A stretch of DNA of 64,000 nucleotides from Blastocladiella emersonii ATCC 22665 (taxonomy: Eukaryota > Blastocladiomycota > Blastocladiomycetes > Blastocladiales > Blastocladiaceae): assembly GCA_025594325.1 (NCBI GenBank), contig JANHCV010000004.1:496001-560000 (forward strand). Reading direction: 5' to 3'. Both the position numbers and the translations under genes were made by a program. The notes below the pieces were generated by a model. That model ran no database searches. It saw nothing but the letters and a program-made list of their open reading frames with translations, and had not been told where the DNA came from. Every line of letters starts with the position of its first letter. The stretch's first letter is position 1. Positions 17,658 to 28,550 of this stretch are shown in pieces.

Positions 17658-19602
17658 TTAACCAGACTCGGACCAACTTACGTTACCACGCACGTCGAGC
17701 GAAAGCTCAGACTCCGAAGGTGGGTGCTCCAGGAAGAGCTCAACGTCATTGATGGTCAGTTGACACTGGAAAAGCTTGAGGTGGCGCAATGATGTAAGAT
17801 CCCCAAGCGCGCGAATCAGGTCGCGCATAGGGCCGGGAGAGTTGCGCTTAATGTCGAGGAGAAACAACGTGGTGAGGCGCGGTGGAAGGTGTTCTAACAA
17901 CGCACGAACGCTCATGTCCGCCATGTCGCACTCTTCCAAGTTCAACAACTCAAGGCTGGCGGGCAAGCGGCGCAGGATCCGCGCAAGATGTTTGTCTTCA
18001 AACCGGGTTTGGGAAAGGTTGAGTTTCTCGAGGCCTAGAGGTAAAGGATGGCGAGCTAACGCAACGGCGCTCTTGGCCCCTAACCCGCAGCCACGAAGGT
18101 TAAGCGCTTTGAGTGTTGCAGGCATCCGAGGAGCGACAGAGCCAAAGACCCGATCGTCCAACGGATTGTATGAGAGATTAAGCTCCCTAAGGAACGATAG
18201 TAACGCGAGGCAGGCGAACGCACGGACGCTTTCGGCGCCAAGCCCACAGTCCGAAAGGTTGAGTGAGGTTAGGTTGGCGGGAAGGTGGGGTAAAAGCAGG
18301 CTAAACGCTCGATCGCTGTTGAAATTCCTGCTGAAATCTAGGTTTGCGAGGTGAGGTGGGAGCAGCGGTGCCAGAAGTAGCCAGTTTAGGTTTGGATCAA
18401 GCGCGCGTTCAAATTTCAGAGTGTGCAGCGAATCAGGCAGTGCGGGAATCAAGTGAGACAGCTCGGTCTGAGTCAGAAGTTTGCCGTACGACCACGAAAA
18501 TGACGCGAGTGACGAAGCCTGTCGAATCGCTTGGGCCAGCGACGCAATCGCATGAATATCGAACTTGCATTCTGAGAATGATAGCGAAGTGAGCGATTCG
18601 GTCGGAATGCTAGGAAAGAAGGAATTTGAGCGCTTTAGAAGAGAGAAGTCGTAGAACGAGAATTTAAGATCTTCAAGTGTGACCGGGAAAAAGTCAATCG
18701 GGGCAAGTTCAAGGTCTGGGCCAACCCAGGAGCGAATCAAGGTGAGTTTCTTGACGGCAGGCATTGCATGTTGATTCGAGTGGCGAGTAAGTTGCTCGGG
18801 GTGCTGGTCGACCTCGGGTCGCAAGCATACATAGGTAAGCTCTTCGAGTGCGGCGGGAAGCTTGATGGAACAGGCTCGGGAGACGTTTAGTCCGCAACAA
18901 TCAAGTGTTAATGAAGTAACGGAGTTGTTGCTGTGATCGAACGCTCGGCTAAGTGCCTCGATTCCAAGTGCAGTGAGGCGGCCTTGAATTATGAGGTCCG
19001 TTGGGAGCGGTTGAGCCAACCCTTTGGTCATATTCAGCACACGCTCGTCCCCGGGCTCGAGTGCGTCCGTCTATACTCGTCAAATGAGTTAGATGAACCG
19101 TTGAACTGAGCCACAAAAGCGTGCGCCGTACCACTGGCACTCTGCGCCAGTACGCGTCGACTCCGCGACGGCCAAGAACGCCGATCGCCCCAGACCACTG
19201 GTACAGCTCCGAAGGGAGCTTGAGAGGAAGCCCCGAGTCGCGCCACCAGTCCATGACCTTGTAGTAAAGGCTGTCAGGCATATAAGAGTCGTATCGGACC
19301 TGGTTCGAGTACACGAGGGGCAAGCGCGACCAGACCCAGGCGTCAAGCAGGGCGACATTGCCAGTCGCGCTGGCCTCGTCCATGGCAAGCTTGGGTGACA
19401 GTTTTAAGATACTGCGCATGATTTCCGGCCCGGCGTCGCGACGCAGAACGCGAGCGTATTGGGCGAGGCCGCGCACGTCGTTCGGATCGTGAAGTGCTAC
19501 GGCCTCGCACAAAATCCGCTCGATGATCACGTTGGGAATAAACAGCTTCGCTTTATCCATTGCAGGTAGTTTTTTCATGTGAGATTCATCAGTCTTGATC
19601 AA
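17658..19602 (-). pseudogene. LRR / 'DWWRDSGLP' family copy C, one frame break
   Basis: The N-terminal module (start at 19602 or, matching copy A, 19560: 'MDKAKLFIPNVIIERIL', 'YYKVMDWWRDSGLPLKL') and the LRR part (19040 to 17658, ~460 codons) are in different frames. The change falls between about 19085 and 19040, just before the family element 'EPGDERVLNM'. Copy B shifts frame just before the same element. No splice pair of normal size fits the gap. The LRR section is the longest in the family here, with about 12 RNI-type repeats ('LTSLNLSDCGLGAESV', 'LRELNLSYNPLDD', 'LKALNLRGCGLG') and no stop. This is either a recently disabled gene, a gene with an unrecognised short intron, or a base error. 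A TATATA-rich stretch at 19764-19780 is a candidate promoter element. Confidence 0.6.
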
Positions 19603-19923
19603 AGTAGGATCAGTCGTGGGAGGGAGCGGCGAAAGCTGCGAAGCGAGAAAGGCGGCTTGCTCCGGCGAACATCAGGTGCCTGCACGAGGTGGCGCAGCGC
19701 GGTTCTCGCGCACCGCCAGCACCCCTGGCACCGCCAAGCTCCGGCCTTGAGGCTGATCCGCATGTATATAAGAGATATATAGCGACAACTTGATATTCAT
19801 GCCGAATCAGGTCCTGGACCAAGGTACGGGACCTCCGCTACTCTTCGCCGTGCACGACGCTAATACCCAGTGAGATCCCCTGCTCAGGCGAGAGGAATGC
19901 AGAAGAGAAAAATGCGTGATGTA
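19603..19923. other. Intergenic, putative promoter of LRR copy C
   Basis: 321 bp with an AT-rich TATATAAGAGATATATAG stretch (about 19764-19781), conspicuous in this GC-rich window and about 160 bp upstream of copy C. It also holds the 3' end of the next minus-strand gene. Confidence 0.45.
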
Positions 19924-21489
19924 TCACGGCTCCACAACACCCAAAGCTGCCACCGCTCGACCAGCGATTCTGCGGCCGCGCGTCTCACCGCCCGCGAGAT
20001 CGCCTTGGGAGCCTCGAAGTGAGCCACTCAAGCCGCCGGGTGGTGGAACAGGTGGTCGCGTAGGCCGCTTCGGTCCATCTGCGGCACGCGGAGCCGTCGG
20101 CGGCGAAGGCATGGAAGCTGGCGCCGAGCCGATCGGGACGAGGACGACGTGTCGGCGGCGACCGGGAAGCGGCGTGCGGTGGGACGATCCAGGTGCAGAA
20201 AAAGGCGGTGGTGGTGGCGGTTGTTGTTGTTGCGAAGGGCGAGGTTTGGTGGAGGCAGGAAGGTCGAGCGAGCGCGACTCGCGAAGAGCGGGCGGCCGCG
20301 GCCTTGATGGTGGCTGCGTCGCTGGTGTGGCGGGTGGTGCTTCGGTGGCAGGCCGTTCGAGAGGAGGACCAGGGTCAGCGAACCACGGCACCTCTTGCAG
20401 TTTTGGCGTCGGTGGTGGCGAGGGCCGAGTTGGGGCCGGTTCGGAACCAGCGTTGTCGCACGGCATCGACTCTTCGAGCAGCCGCTCGAGCGCGGCGATA
20501 TCGTCGTCGTAGACCTCGGCGATGGCCACCGCGGATGCCGGTCGAGAGGGCGGTCGCGGCGCGCTAAACGTTGCTGGCGCGCGGTCCAGCGGACCGATCT
20601 GCGTGGTGGCGGCCTGCAGCGTGAGCGCCTCGGGACGGCCAGACGACAATCGGCGTGCGACTTCGAGAGCGACGTCAAGGCTCCGCCGCTGGTCAAACTC
20701 GTCGGACGCGGGGCAGTCGAGGAGCCACTGTTGCACCGCGGCGAGCGCGATCAGACGGGTTCGCTCGGCGAGAAACATGGCGCGGAGGGTCGGTTCGACA
20801 GTCGCGTCGATCGGCGGCGACGGGAAGCGGAACGAGCAAGAAACAGAAGTTGTGGGGGATGCTGGCGTCGCAAGGGCAGATCGAACTACAGCTTAGAGCG
20901 GTGAGCAAAAGCTGTGCCTGGCAACAAGGGCACAGCAGACGTACGTGCGCGGGCGACTTGAGCCGGTGGTAGATCGTCGAGCAGCACCTCGAGGTCCATT
21001 GGAGCTGGCGGTTGTGACTACGAAGCGTGTTAGTTCGGCTACCTCGCTATACGAACAGAGCAATCCGACATACCAGAAGTCCGGATCTCATGGCTCTACG
21101 AGCGAGCGCAAACTGCTGGTCCTGAAACGTCGACATGCTGCTCAATCGTCGAGAAGGGGTCCTGCTCTGCGGATGCCATGGGCTCTGTCGCCCAGACATA
21201 GAAGAAACGGGTGTGATGGACTCGTCGTCGGCCGAGTCGACAAGCAGCGACGCGACGGCCTGGGTCTCCTCGTAGAGGCCCTAAAACACGGGTTCAGACA
21301 CTCGGATCGTCTAGAGAGAGAGTTCTTACTCACCTCAACTTGTCGGACCAGCGTCGCGCCTACGACGGCGACGATCTCGTCCGCCAGGGCGGCGGCAGTC
21401 TGACCGAGGTGCGACCAGCACTCGCTAAAGCATTCATGGGAGTTGCATGGCGTTGCAGGGACTTCATTGGCTTTGCGTTTCGAGCTCAT
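19924..21489 (-). CDS. Unrecognised Pro-rich protein with helical N-terminus (465 aa, 4 exons)
   Basis: Exons 21489-21334, 21280-21074, 21017-20945 and 20885-19924 are joined by 53-, 56- and 59-nt introns (gtgagt, gtatgt and gtacgt donors, all ending in AG) and sum to exactly 466 codons. The start has context ACCGCCATG. The N-terminus (MSSKRKANEV..., then FSECWSHLGQTAAALADEIVAVVG in character) is helical; a short acidic patch 'MDLEVLLDDLPPAQVARA' follows. A second helical block begins 'MFLAERTRLIALAAVQQWLL'. The last 170 residues are Pro/Ser/Arg-rich low complexity. No catalytic motif, signal peptide or membrane helix is visible. The exon model is supported by frame arithmetic, but I do not recognise a family. 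Confidence 0.6.
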
Positions 21490-21677
21490 GGCGGTACGGC
21501 GAGAAGGCGAAGAAGGCGGGGCCAAGCGCCAGCTGACGCGTCTCATTTAGTGCACGTGAGTGGCGCATCGCGTCCTTTTACTTATTCTGGCTCTAATCTC
21601 CCTTGGTTCAACGAGCACGAGCAGGATCGAGTGGGGGAAAATAGTACATGTATCGGTGAGGTGGTCGCGCTCAACAT

Positions 21678-22910
21678 CTAGCGCGTCGCAGTCGCGCCGC
21701 TGGGACCAGGCGCAGGCACGTCAAGGTTCCGCGCACCGGATGGGGATGGGTAGAGGATAATGGACCGTCCGATGGACTTCAAAGACGCCGTAGACGGCGA
21801 GCGGGACAGCGCGACAAACTTGTCGCGCTCGACGATCGCGACGGGCGTCGCGGGCTCCGATGCGGGCTCGAGAGGCACCGCCGGTGCCGCGGCGGCCACG
21901 GCAGCGTGGATAGCCGATCCCGGGTACACGACGACGACGGAGCGGTAAACGGTAAGACTCGGGTCCTCGGTGTTACTGGGGCTGACGTGCGGGAGCATGG
22001 TGAAGGCGACGCGCGCGTCGGCGAGGTTACGGGTCGCTGCGGCGGGGTCGGAGAGCCAGCGCGCGGGCGGCTGGGCGATGCCCGCGTCGAACCGCGCGTG
22101 CGGCTTGGGCCACTCGAAGACGTAGAGCGGGTGGACGATGCGGACGACGGCGAACGCGGTGACGACCGCGACCGTCGCATCGGTCATACGGCCCGCGTCA
22201 GCTTCGCGCGCGCGCGGATCGACACCGCACGCGTCGCGCACCGCGGCCATGGCGGCGTCGGCGGCCTGGCGGATCAGCAGCGCGAGCTGGTCGGGGAGCG
22301 GACGGTACCCGACGCCGCTGGCCTGGCTCCCCGTCAGGTCCGACCACAGGCGGCGCGCGTCGGTGCGGACCTGCCCTGCGCCGCGGCGGAACCAGCTGGC
22401 AAAGTGGTCAATGATGACGCGGGCGGCGAGCGAGACGAGGTACGCGCGCGCGTCGCCGTTGGACAGGGCGAACGGCGCGATCGGCGGGGCGGCGGGGAAC
22501 GCGGCGCAGTACGACGCCATGAGTTGCGCGCGCAGGTGGTGCATGGCGCGCGGGAGCGAGGCGGGGAACAAGTCGGTGAGCGCGCCGACGGCGGCTTCAA
22601 GGCGCGCGAGGCCGAGTGCCATGGACGAGTGGATCGTGCTGCGGTTGAACTCGATGGACTCGATGATCTTCGGGGCGCCGCCGTCGTCGGCTTCGTCGGG
22701 GCCGGTCGGGCGGCAGCCCGTTGCGGGGACGACGACGGTGACGGGCGTGTCCCAGTCGTCCATTGCCGGGAGCGCGAGCGGGTTCGACGCCGGCCCGGGA
22801 CCCGGCGCGAACAGGGGGTCGGGCGAGTGCCACGGCGCGGGCTGCGGCATCAGCAGCGGGTCCTGGGCGAGGTCCGTCTGGGACCGCTTGGCGCGGAGGT
22901 TCGATAGCAT
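21678..22910 (-). CDS. Unrecognised single-exon protein (410 aa)
   Basis: An open frame of 410 codons starting 'MLSNLRAKRSQTDLAQDP' and ending '...PGPSGATATR'. It has a Pro-rich N-terminal 70 residues, then a helical middle (residues ~85-260) with regularly spaced aromatic and hydrophobic residues ('IIDHFASWFRRGAGQVRTDARRLW' in character), then 'VVRIVHPLYVFEWPKP' and a Ser/Ala-rich tail. No stop-free competitor on the other strand has better features. It is divergent from ATG16, with 245 bp between the two starts. Function unknown; no membrane segment or catalytic motif seen. Confidence 0.6.
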   Translation of the reverse strand: MLSNLRAKRSQTDLAQDPLLMPQPAPWHSPDPLFAPGPGPASNPLALPAMDDWDTPVTVVVPATGCRPTGPDEADDGGAPKIIESIEFNRSTIHSSMALGLARLEAAVGALTDLFPASLPRAMHHLRAQLMASYCAAFPAAPPIAPFALSNGDARAYLVSLAARVIIDHFASWFRRGAGQVRTDARRLWSDLTGSQASGVGYRPLPDQLALLIRQAADAAMAAVRDACGVDPRAREADAGRMTDATVAVVTAFAVVRIVHPLYVFEWPKPHARFDAGIAQPPARWLSDPAAATRNLADARVAFTMLPHVSPSNTEDPSLTVYRSVVVVYPGSAIHAAVAAAAPAVPLEPASEPATPVAIVERDKFVALSRSPSTASLKSIGRSIILYPSPSGARNLDVPAPGPSGATATR

Positions 22911-23155
22911 GGTAATGGCGGGCTGCCGTTGCGAGGAGAGGAGAGCGCGGATCGGCGGCGAGCGTCGGCGAAGAAGTGCGGTGCATCCGGGGGCCGCGGC
23001 CAGGCGGGGAAGGAGCGGCGCGCCTCACGTGTGCGTGGTCGCGTCGCGTTTCGCTTCTTCGTCTTCTCTTTCGGTTTCGCGGGCCTCGCTCGCCACCCCC
23101 ACATCACCATCACCATCTCCGCTCCGCCACTCCACGCATCGCGCCCCTCGAACTC

Positions 23156-25437
23156 ATGAGCACCGACACCGGCGCTCTCGCGTCCCCACCACCACCAGCG
23201 CCACCACCGCCGCAACCCGTCGATGCGCCGCTCCCGCCGTGGCTCGCACACCTGCACGCCCAGCTCGAGAAGCACGAGGAGCAGGGCGCCGGAACCCGCG
23301 AGCTCATTGACGACTGTACGCCGCCATCGCGGAGCGTGCGATGAGTCGGATCTCACACGGCCTCGACAACGCTAGACGGCAAGCTCTTCTCGCAGGCGCT
23401 CTTCCTCGCGCGCACCAACGACGACCTGTCGCGCCGGCGGCACGCCGATCCCGCCCCGCTGTCTGCTCCCGCCGCCGCCGTCGTGCGCGCGCGCTCCGTG
23501 TCGTCGGCATCTGGGGCGTCTCCCGCCGCCGCAGCGTATGCTTCTGGTCTCCCACCGTTTGTCAGCATCGACTGAGCGCATCGCATCGCATCGTAGGATC
23601 CCGCGCAGTGCGTCCGGCTCGATCGCGCCCCCAACCACTTCGGCTGCGGGAGGCAGCGGCGACCCTGCCAACGCCGACCCGCGCGTGGACCAGCTGTGCG
23701 ACCAGCTCGAGCGCACCGAGGTCGAGCGCAACGCCGTCGTGCAAAAGGTCAAGTCGCTCCAGACCCAGCTCGCGCAGCAGGAGCGCACGAGCCGCAAGCT
23801 GACCAACGAGTACGCTTCGCCTCCCGCTGCCTCTACCAACCCCGTCTCACCCTTGCCCTTATCCTAAAGAGTCGGCCGCCTGCGCGACGCCGTCAAGGAC
23901 CTGTCCATCAAGCTGCACGACGCGACGCACCTAGTCAAGACCAAGGACGACACCATCCTGGTCATCCAGGACGAGCTGAACGTCGCCCACCTCGAGCTCA
24001 AGGCCAAGGAAGAACGCCTCGCGTCCCTCGAAAAGGAACACCAGGACCTGCTCGGCCGCTGGCTCGAGTTCAAGGCCAAGCAGGCGACCCGCATCAACGC
24101 CGCCAACGAGATCGAGGAGTCCGCCCTCCCCACCACCGTCATGGGCCGCGCCGTCTCGGCCAAGCTCGGGAACACGTTTCGCGCACTCGGGTCCATGCTC
24201 GGCAGCGCACCTGCGGGCGGCGGTGGTGGAGCGTCGGGAACGGGGTCCGGGTCCGTCACGCCGACGGGACCAAGGTCGGCGTCCGGGATCGACTCGTTGC
24301 CCCCGCCGCGCGTCTCCGAGGCCTACGCTGTCCCGCAGCGCCTCTCCCGGACCATCGTACGATGTTTTCTTCCGCTTTCGCCGACCCGCTCCTGACCCGC
24401 ATCCCGTGTAGGCCGCGCACGACGGCGACATCCTGGCCGTAGCCTCGTCGTATGACGGCGGGTACATTGCGACGGGCGGCGTCGACAACCAGATCAAGCT
24501 GTGGAACCCACTGACGGGGTCACAGACGGCGGTCCTGCCGACCGTGTTCGCGTCGATCCTGTCGCTCGCCTTCTCGCCCATCTCGCACACGCTGGCCGCC
24601 GGGTCCGCCGACAACGCGGTGCGCCTGTACCGCCCGCACGCGCCGGGCTCGCCCACGGGGAACGCCCCGGTCCGCCTCGTACACACGTTCACGGGGCATA
24701 TCGGCAAGGTCACGGGCGTCGCGATCACGGGCCGCGAGGATCTCGTCGTGACGTGCAGCAGCGACCGCACGCTCAAGCTGTGGGACGTGAGCAAGGGGTA
24801 CTGCTCCAAGACCATGTTCGCGTTCTCGGCGTGCACCGACGTCGGCGTCGCCGACTATGCGGCCACCACGCTCGTGTCCGCGCACCTCGACGGGAAACTG
24901 CGCGTGTGGGACTCGGCGAGCGGGAATCTCGGCGCCGAGATCGTGCTCTCCGGGTCGCACGGTGGCGCGGTTGTCGGGGTTCAGGTCAAGGGTACGCCTT
25001 CACCGTACTCTTCTTGCGTAGCTCAACACTGATACCGTGCGTTCGTGTAGACCCGAACACGGTCGTGACGCTGGCGCGCGACCACCAGGTCCGCGTCGTC
25101 GACCTGCGGCAGCAGGCGACGGTGCACACGCTGCAGTCCGAGTTCTTCCGCGTCGGCACCACCAAGCCGGGGATCTCGCCCGGCGGCGGATTCATCGCGG
25201 CCGGCGCCAGCGACGGGTCCGTGTTTGCGTGGGACCTGCGGTCCGCCGAGCAGACGATTCTCACGGGTGGGCACGGGTACGTAGTTTCGGGGGAGATCGG
25301 GGTCGTGGACGGTGAGACTAACAAGAAGGAGATGTGTGTGTAGCGCGCATGTCAACGCCGTCGCGTGGAACGCGAGCGACGGCAGCCAGATGTACTCGGT
25401 CGACAAGTCCGGGCAGCTCGCCATCTGGGCCATGTAA
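23156..25437 (+). CDS. ATG16: Autophagy protein ATG16, with coiled coil and C-terminal WD40 propeller
   Basis: Seven exons (23156-23315, 23376-23535, 23597-23809, 23870-24356, 24412-24991, 25051-25276, 25344-25437) sum to 640 codons, giving 639 aa. ATG16 binds ATG5-ATG12 and directs lipidation of ATG8 on the phagophore. The N-terminus has a Pro-rich leader and a short helix suited to ATG5 binding ('PPWLAHLHAQLEKHEEQ'). A long coiled coil (~residues 130-260) ends in the family signature 'LLGRWLEFKAKQATRINAAN' (~235-255). Gly/Ser-rich linkers follow. The rest is a seven-bladed WD40 propeller (~340-639: 'GHIGKVTGVA', 'SSDRTLKLWDV', 'HLDGKLRVWDS', 'SGQLAIWAM' at the C-terminus). This is the ATG16L1-like architecture; budding yeast Atg16 lacks the propeller. 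All introns are 55-67 nt with GTACG or GTATG donors. Confidence 0.93.
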
Positions 25438-25487
25438 TCGAGCAATGGATGGTTTGTATAACAACAGCAAATCCCCCCTCTCTCGCC

Positions 25488-28259
25488 TCAACAGTCGGGC
25501 CACGGCAACCCTGCCGCCACAACGTCGCGCACCCCCAACACCACGCCGCGCGCCACGCTCACGGGCACCGTGACCGGTGACAGCAGCACGCGCACCGTCG
25601 TCGCCGCCGTGCCCCGCGCGAACCGTTGCGCCGCGCTCCACAGCTGCCGCGTCGCGGAGCCGCGGGGCGGGTGGGGGTGGAGGCGCGGGCCGAGGCGGAA
25701 GTCGTGATCGTCGTCCTCGTCGAAGTCGAAAGTTGACTGAGGTAGTGGTGTCGGCGCACGCGTAGGCGCCGAAGTGGCAGAGGTACTGCTGCTCGCGGCG
25801 AGGAACATGGCGGCCGCGTCCATGGACAGCTGCCGGTGCGTGCTCGACCGCGGCAGCGGCGCGAGCGCGGTGAACAAGTAGGCCGAGTCGTCGATAAAGC
25901 TCGGTCGCGGCGGGAGGGCGACGGGCGCGGGTGGTAGCTGGTCGACGGGGAGGGAGGCGGGTGGCCGACTCGGCGAGAGGCCCAGCGAGGGGAGGAGGGC
26001 GGGGCTGGATGGTGGGCTCGGTGTGAGGACGAGCGGAGCAGCCTCGAGGTCGGCGGGATCGAGGGCTAGGAGCTCGGCGAGGGGAGGGAGGTCGGTGGAC
26101 GAGGAAGCGGCCGAGACTAGCTTGAGCGTGAGCTGCGTCGTGGCCGGCGACAGCGGTTTCGAGTCCAGCTCGGGCATTACCGTCTCCATGGCCGTCAGTG
26201 AGGGCTCGACGGTCACATCGCATGCGGCGTCGTCGATCTCGACCACAGACTCCACGGGCACCGCCGCAGGAAACTCGATGCGCGCGAATGCCGCCGCCGC
26301 GGCCGCCATCTCCGCGACCGCGTCGCGACCAGGCCCGACGCGATGCGCCCGCTGCATCACGACGCCCACGCACCGCATCCGCACGAGCGCCGGCACCCCG
26401 ACAATCACCTTGCCTGACCTCACCGCATACACGGCAAACGAGCCGGCGTCAACCGCGACCCGGGGCGCCGCCGCCGCAACGCGCCCGACGAGCGAGCACA
26501 CGTTGTCCGCCGCGGCCCTTGTCGCCTCGCGCAGCGCCGGGCGGTCCGGCGACGCGGCAAAGTTGCGCGCGAACAGGAGCCCGACGGGCTCGGGCGCGGC
26601 GTGCGGCTGCGGCGGGGTAAGTGGCGGCGGTGGGGTCGGGCTTGTGGCGCGGGTCGCGTGGACGAGGTTCGTGTCGGTGGAGGCGAGCCAGGGGGATGGA
26701 GAGGTCGCGGTGAACTCGTTGTCGAGGTCGGTGTCAGGCGACTCGGCGAGCCACGGGGACGAGGTTGCGGCGGACTCGTCGTCGTCGTCGAGCGGCTCGG
26801 TCGATTCCTCGCTGGCGCAGACGTCGCCGCTGAGCCGCTCGAACGGACAGTCCTCGCTGCACGGGACGCCGCCGTGCCAGTGGACGGCGCGCGGCGCGGG
26901 CGCGGGGAGGGTGGCAGTGACGGGGCTGACGAGCGCGAGCGGGTCCGCGGCAGGAAGCGTGCGTGGCGGCGCGAAGAGCGGTGACTGGGACATGGCGTCG
27001 ACGGGCTCGAGCGGGCGGAGGACCGCGGTCGCGGCCGTGGCGCCGAGGATCCCGTCGAGGATGTGCGCCGTATCGATAACGCCAGCCCTTGCCGCCGGCC
27101 GCGCGTCGGCGCTGCGCATCGCGGCCTGGCGCCGTCGAAACTCGAGCATGACACGCGCTTTGAGCGCCGCGCGCGTCGTCTCGCGGAGCCGAGCGAGCGC
27201 GAAATCGCGTTCCGCGACGACCTGGGCCGCCTCGTCGGTCGCGGCCTGGAGCTGGGCCTTGATCGACTCGACGGTCGTGTTGAGCCGGCCGACCTCCATG
27301 GCGAGGTCGAGGTCGCGGCGCGACAGCCCGAGCGCGTGGCACGCGTCGGCCTTGACGCGGCCGAGCTCGGCGTGGTACACGGCGTCGCGCTTGGCGAGTT
27401 TCGCGACGCGGTCCTGCAGCATGTACGCGTGCGTCTCGCAGCTGCGCCGGCGCGCTTCCTCGCGGGCGAGCCGGTGCCGCAGCGCGTCGGCTTCGCGGTA
27501 CACGACGTGTCGGTCTAGTGCGAGGTACACGACGTGCGCCATGTCCTTGTTCGTGTCGGCGGTCGTGAAGGCCACGGCGAGGAACTTGTTTAGGTCGCTC
27601 GGCTCAATCTACGCGATGTGTGAATGTCAGTCATCGTCACGGTAGGAGTTGAGGGAAAAAAATCGTACCAGAGGGATCCGTGTCTGGTCGAGAAAGTCTG
27701 ACCCGTCGTCACGCTCCTCGCACTCAGCCGACCCGGTGCCCGCCTCCGCAAACTTGGCGGCGACCTCGTGAAACTCGTCGGCGGACCGCGATCCGCGCAT
27801 GATCCCGAGGATCTTGGCCATGATCTGATCCTCCTTGGTCGCGAGCGTGTCGCGGTCGCGGTCGCGGTCTCGGTCCGCGAGCGTTGAGTCGGACCACGAC
27901 ATGCTCTGGCTGGGCGACACGGACCGCGACCCGGCGGCCGACCCCAGACCCGCTGCGGGGCCGTGTCGCGACGACGCGTACGCCGATGTCGCGACGCTCT
28001 GCGTGTCATCCCGATCGAGATCGAAGAGGAGGTCATCCTCCTCGTCCTCGTCGCTGCCGGTCTCGGCGAGCAGCCCGCCGCGCGACGGCGGGCGGAGGTA
28101 CTCGGACGCCGACTTGGGGAACGCGGGCCCGGTCGTTCCGCGCCGCTGATGGCTGCCCGCGAGACTCGTCGAGCTGCTCGACGGCCGGATTTTGGTGTAC
28201 GGGCTCGGCCCCGCCATGTACAGCGGTAGGCCGGCTCGCGAAGAGTGTGATCGATGCAT
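25488..28259 (-). CDS. Unrecognised coiled-coil protein with acidic N-terminus (903 aa)
   Basis: Two exons, 28259-27669 and 27608-25488, joined by a 60-nt intron (gtacga...cgcgtag), give 904 codons including stop. The N-terminus (1-150) is Ser-rich with an acidic patch 'GSDEDEEDDLLFDLDRDD' and an RD-repeat 'ADRDRDRDRD'. Residues ~150-235 carry a conserved-looking helical block ('DQIMAKILGIMRGSRSADEF', 'IEPSDLNKFLAVAF', 'VVYLALDRHVVYREADALR'). A coiled coil of ~110 residues follows. The remainder is Pro/Ser/Ala-rich. The last ~55 residues ('ATRQLWSAAQRFARGTAATT' onward) form an amphipathic or hydrophobic helix that could bind membrane. No known domain is recognised. A scaffold or tethering role is only a guess. 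It is divergent from GPHR. Confidence 0.6.
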
Positions 28260-28537
28260 GGTGGTTGTCGTTGCTGATGGTGCGGGTATGCATCAAGTAT
28301 GAGCGGCGATCCTGGAGCGCGAGGCTCTGTAACACGACGCGTAGCAACGCGAGGCGCGGGCGGGGTGGCGCGACGCGTGGGTTGGAGACACTTGGAGACG
28401 TCTCCAAATCACGGCGTGGCGCACACGTGCGGTGATGTGCGCGCGCGCGTCTTCTTCTTCTCGGCCTCCCCTCGAGTCTGAGCCACGACGACGGGATTCC
28501 ATGCAGCACGACTTGATGCAACGCCGCCGCGCTCTCC

Positions 28538-28543
28538 ATGTAA
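28538..28543 (+). promoter_or_regulatory. Start-stop element (ATG TAA) just before the GPHR start
   Basis: ATG immediately followed by TAA, 7 bp before the GPHR start codon, in CC-ATG context. If transcribed it is a minimal upstream ORF that could limit GPHR translation. Chance occurrence cannot be excluded. Confidence 0.3.
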
Positions 28544-28550
28544 CCGCTTG

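Noticed and set aside
26023-27645. 540-codon plus-strand open frame
   Set aside because: Ser/Ala/Thr-rich shadow of the coiled-coil gene on the other strand, which has a clean intron and heptad pattern.
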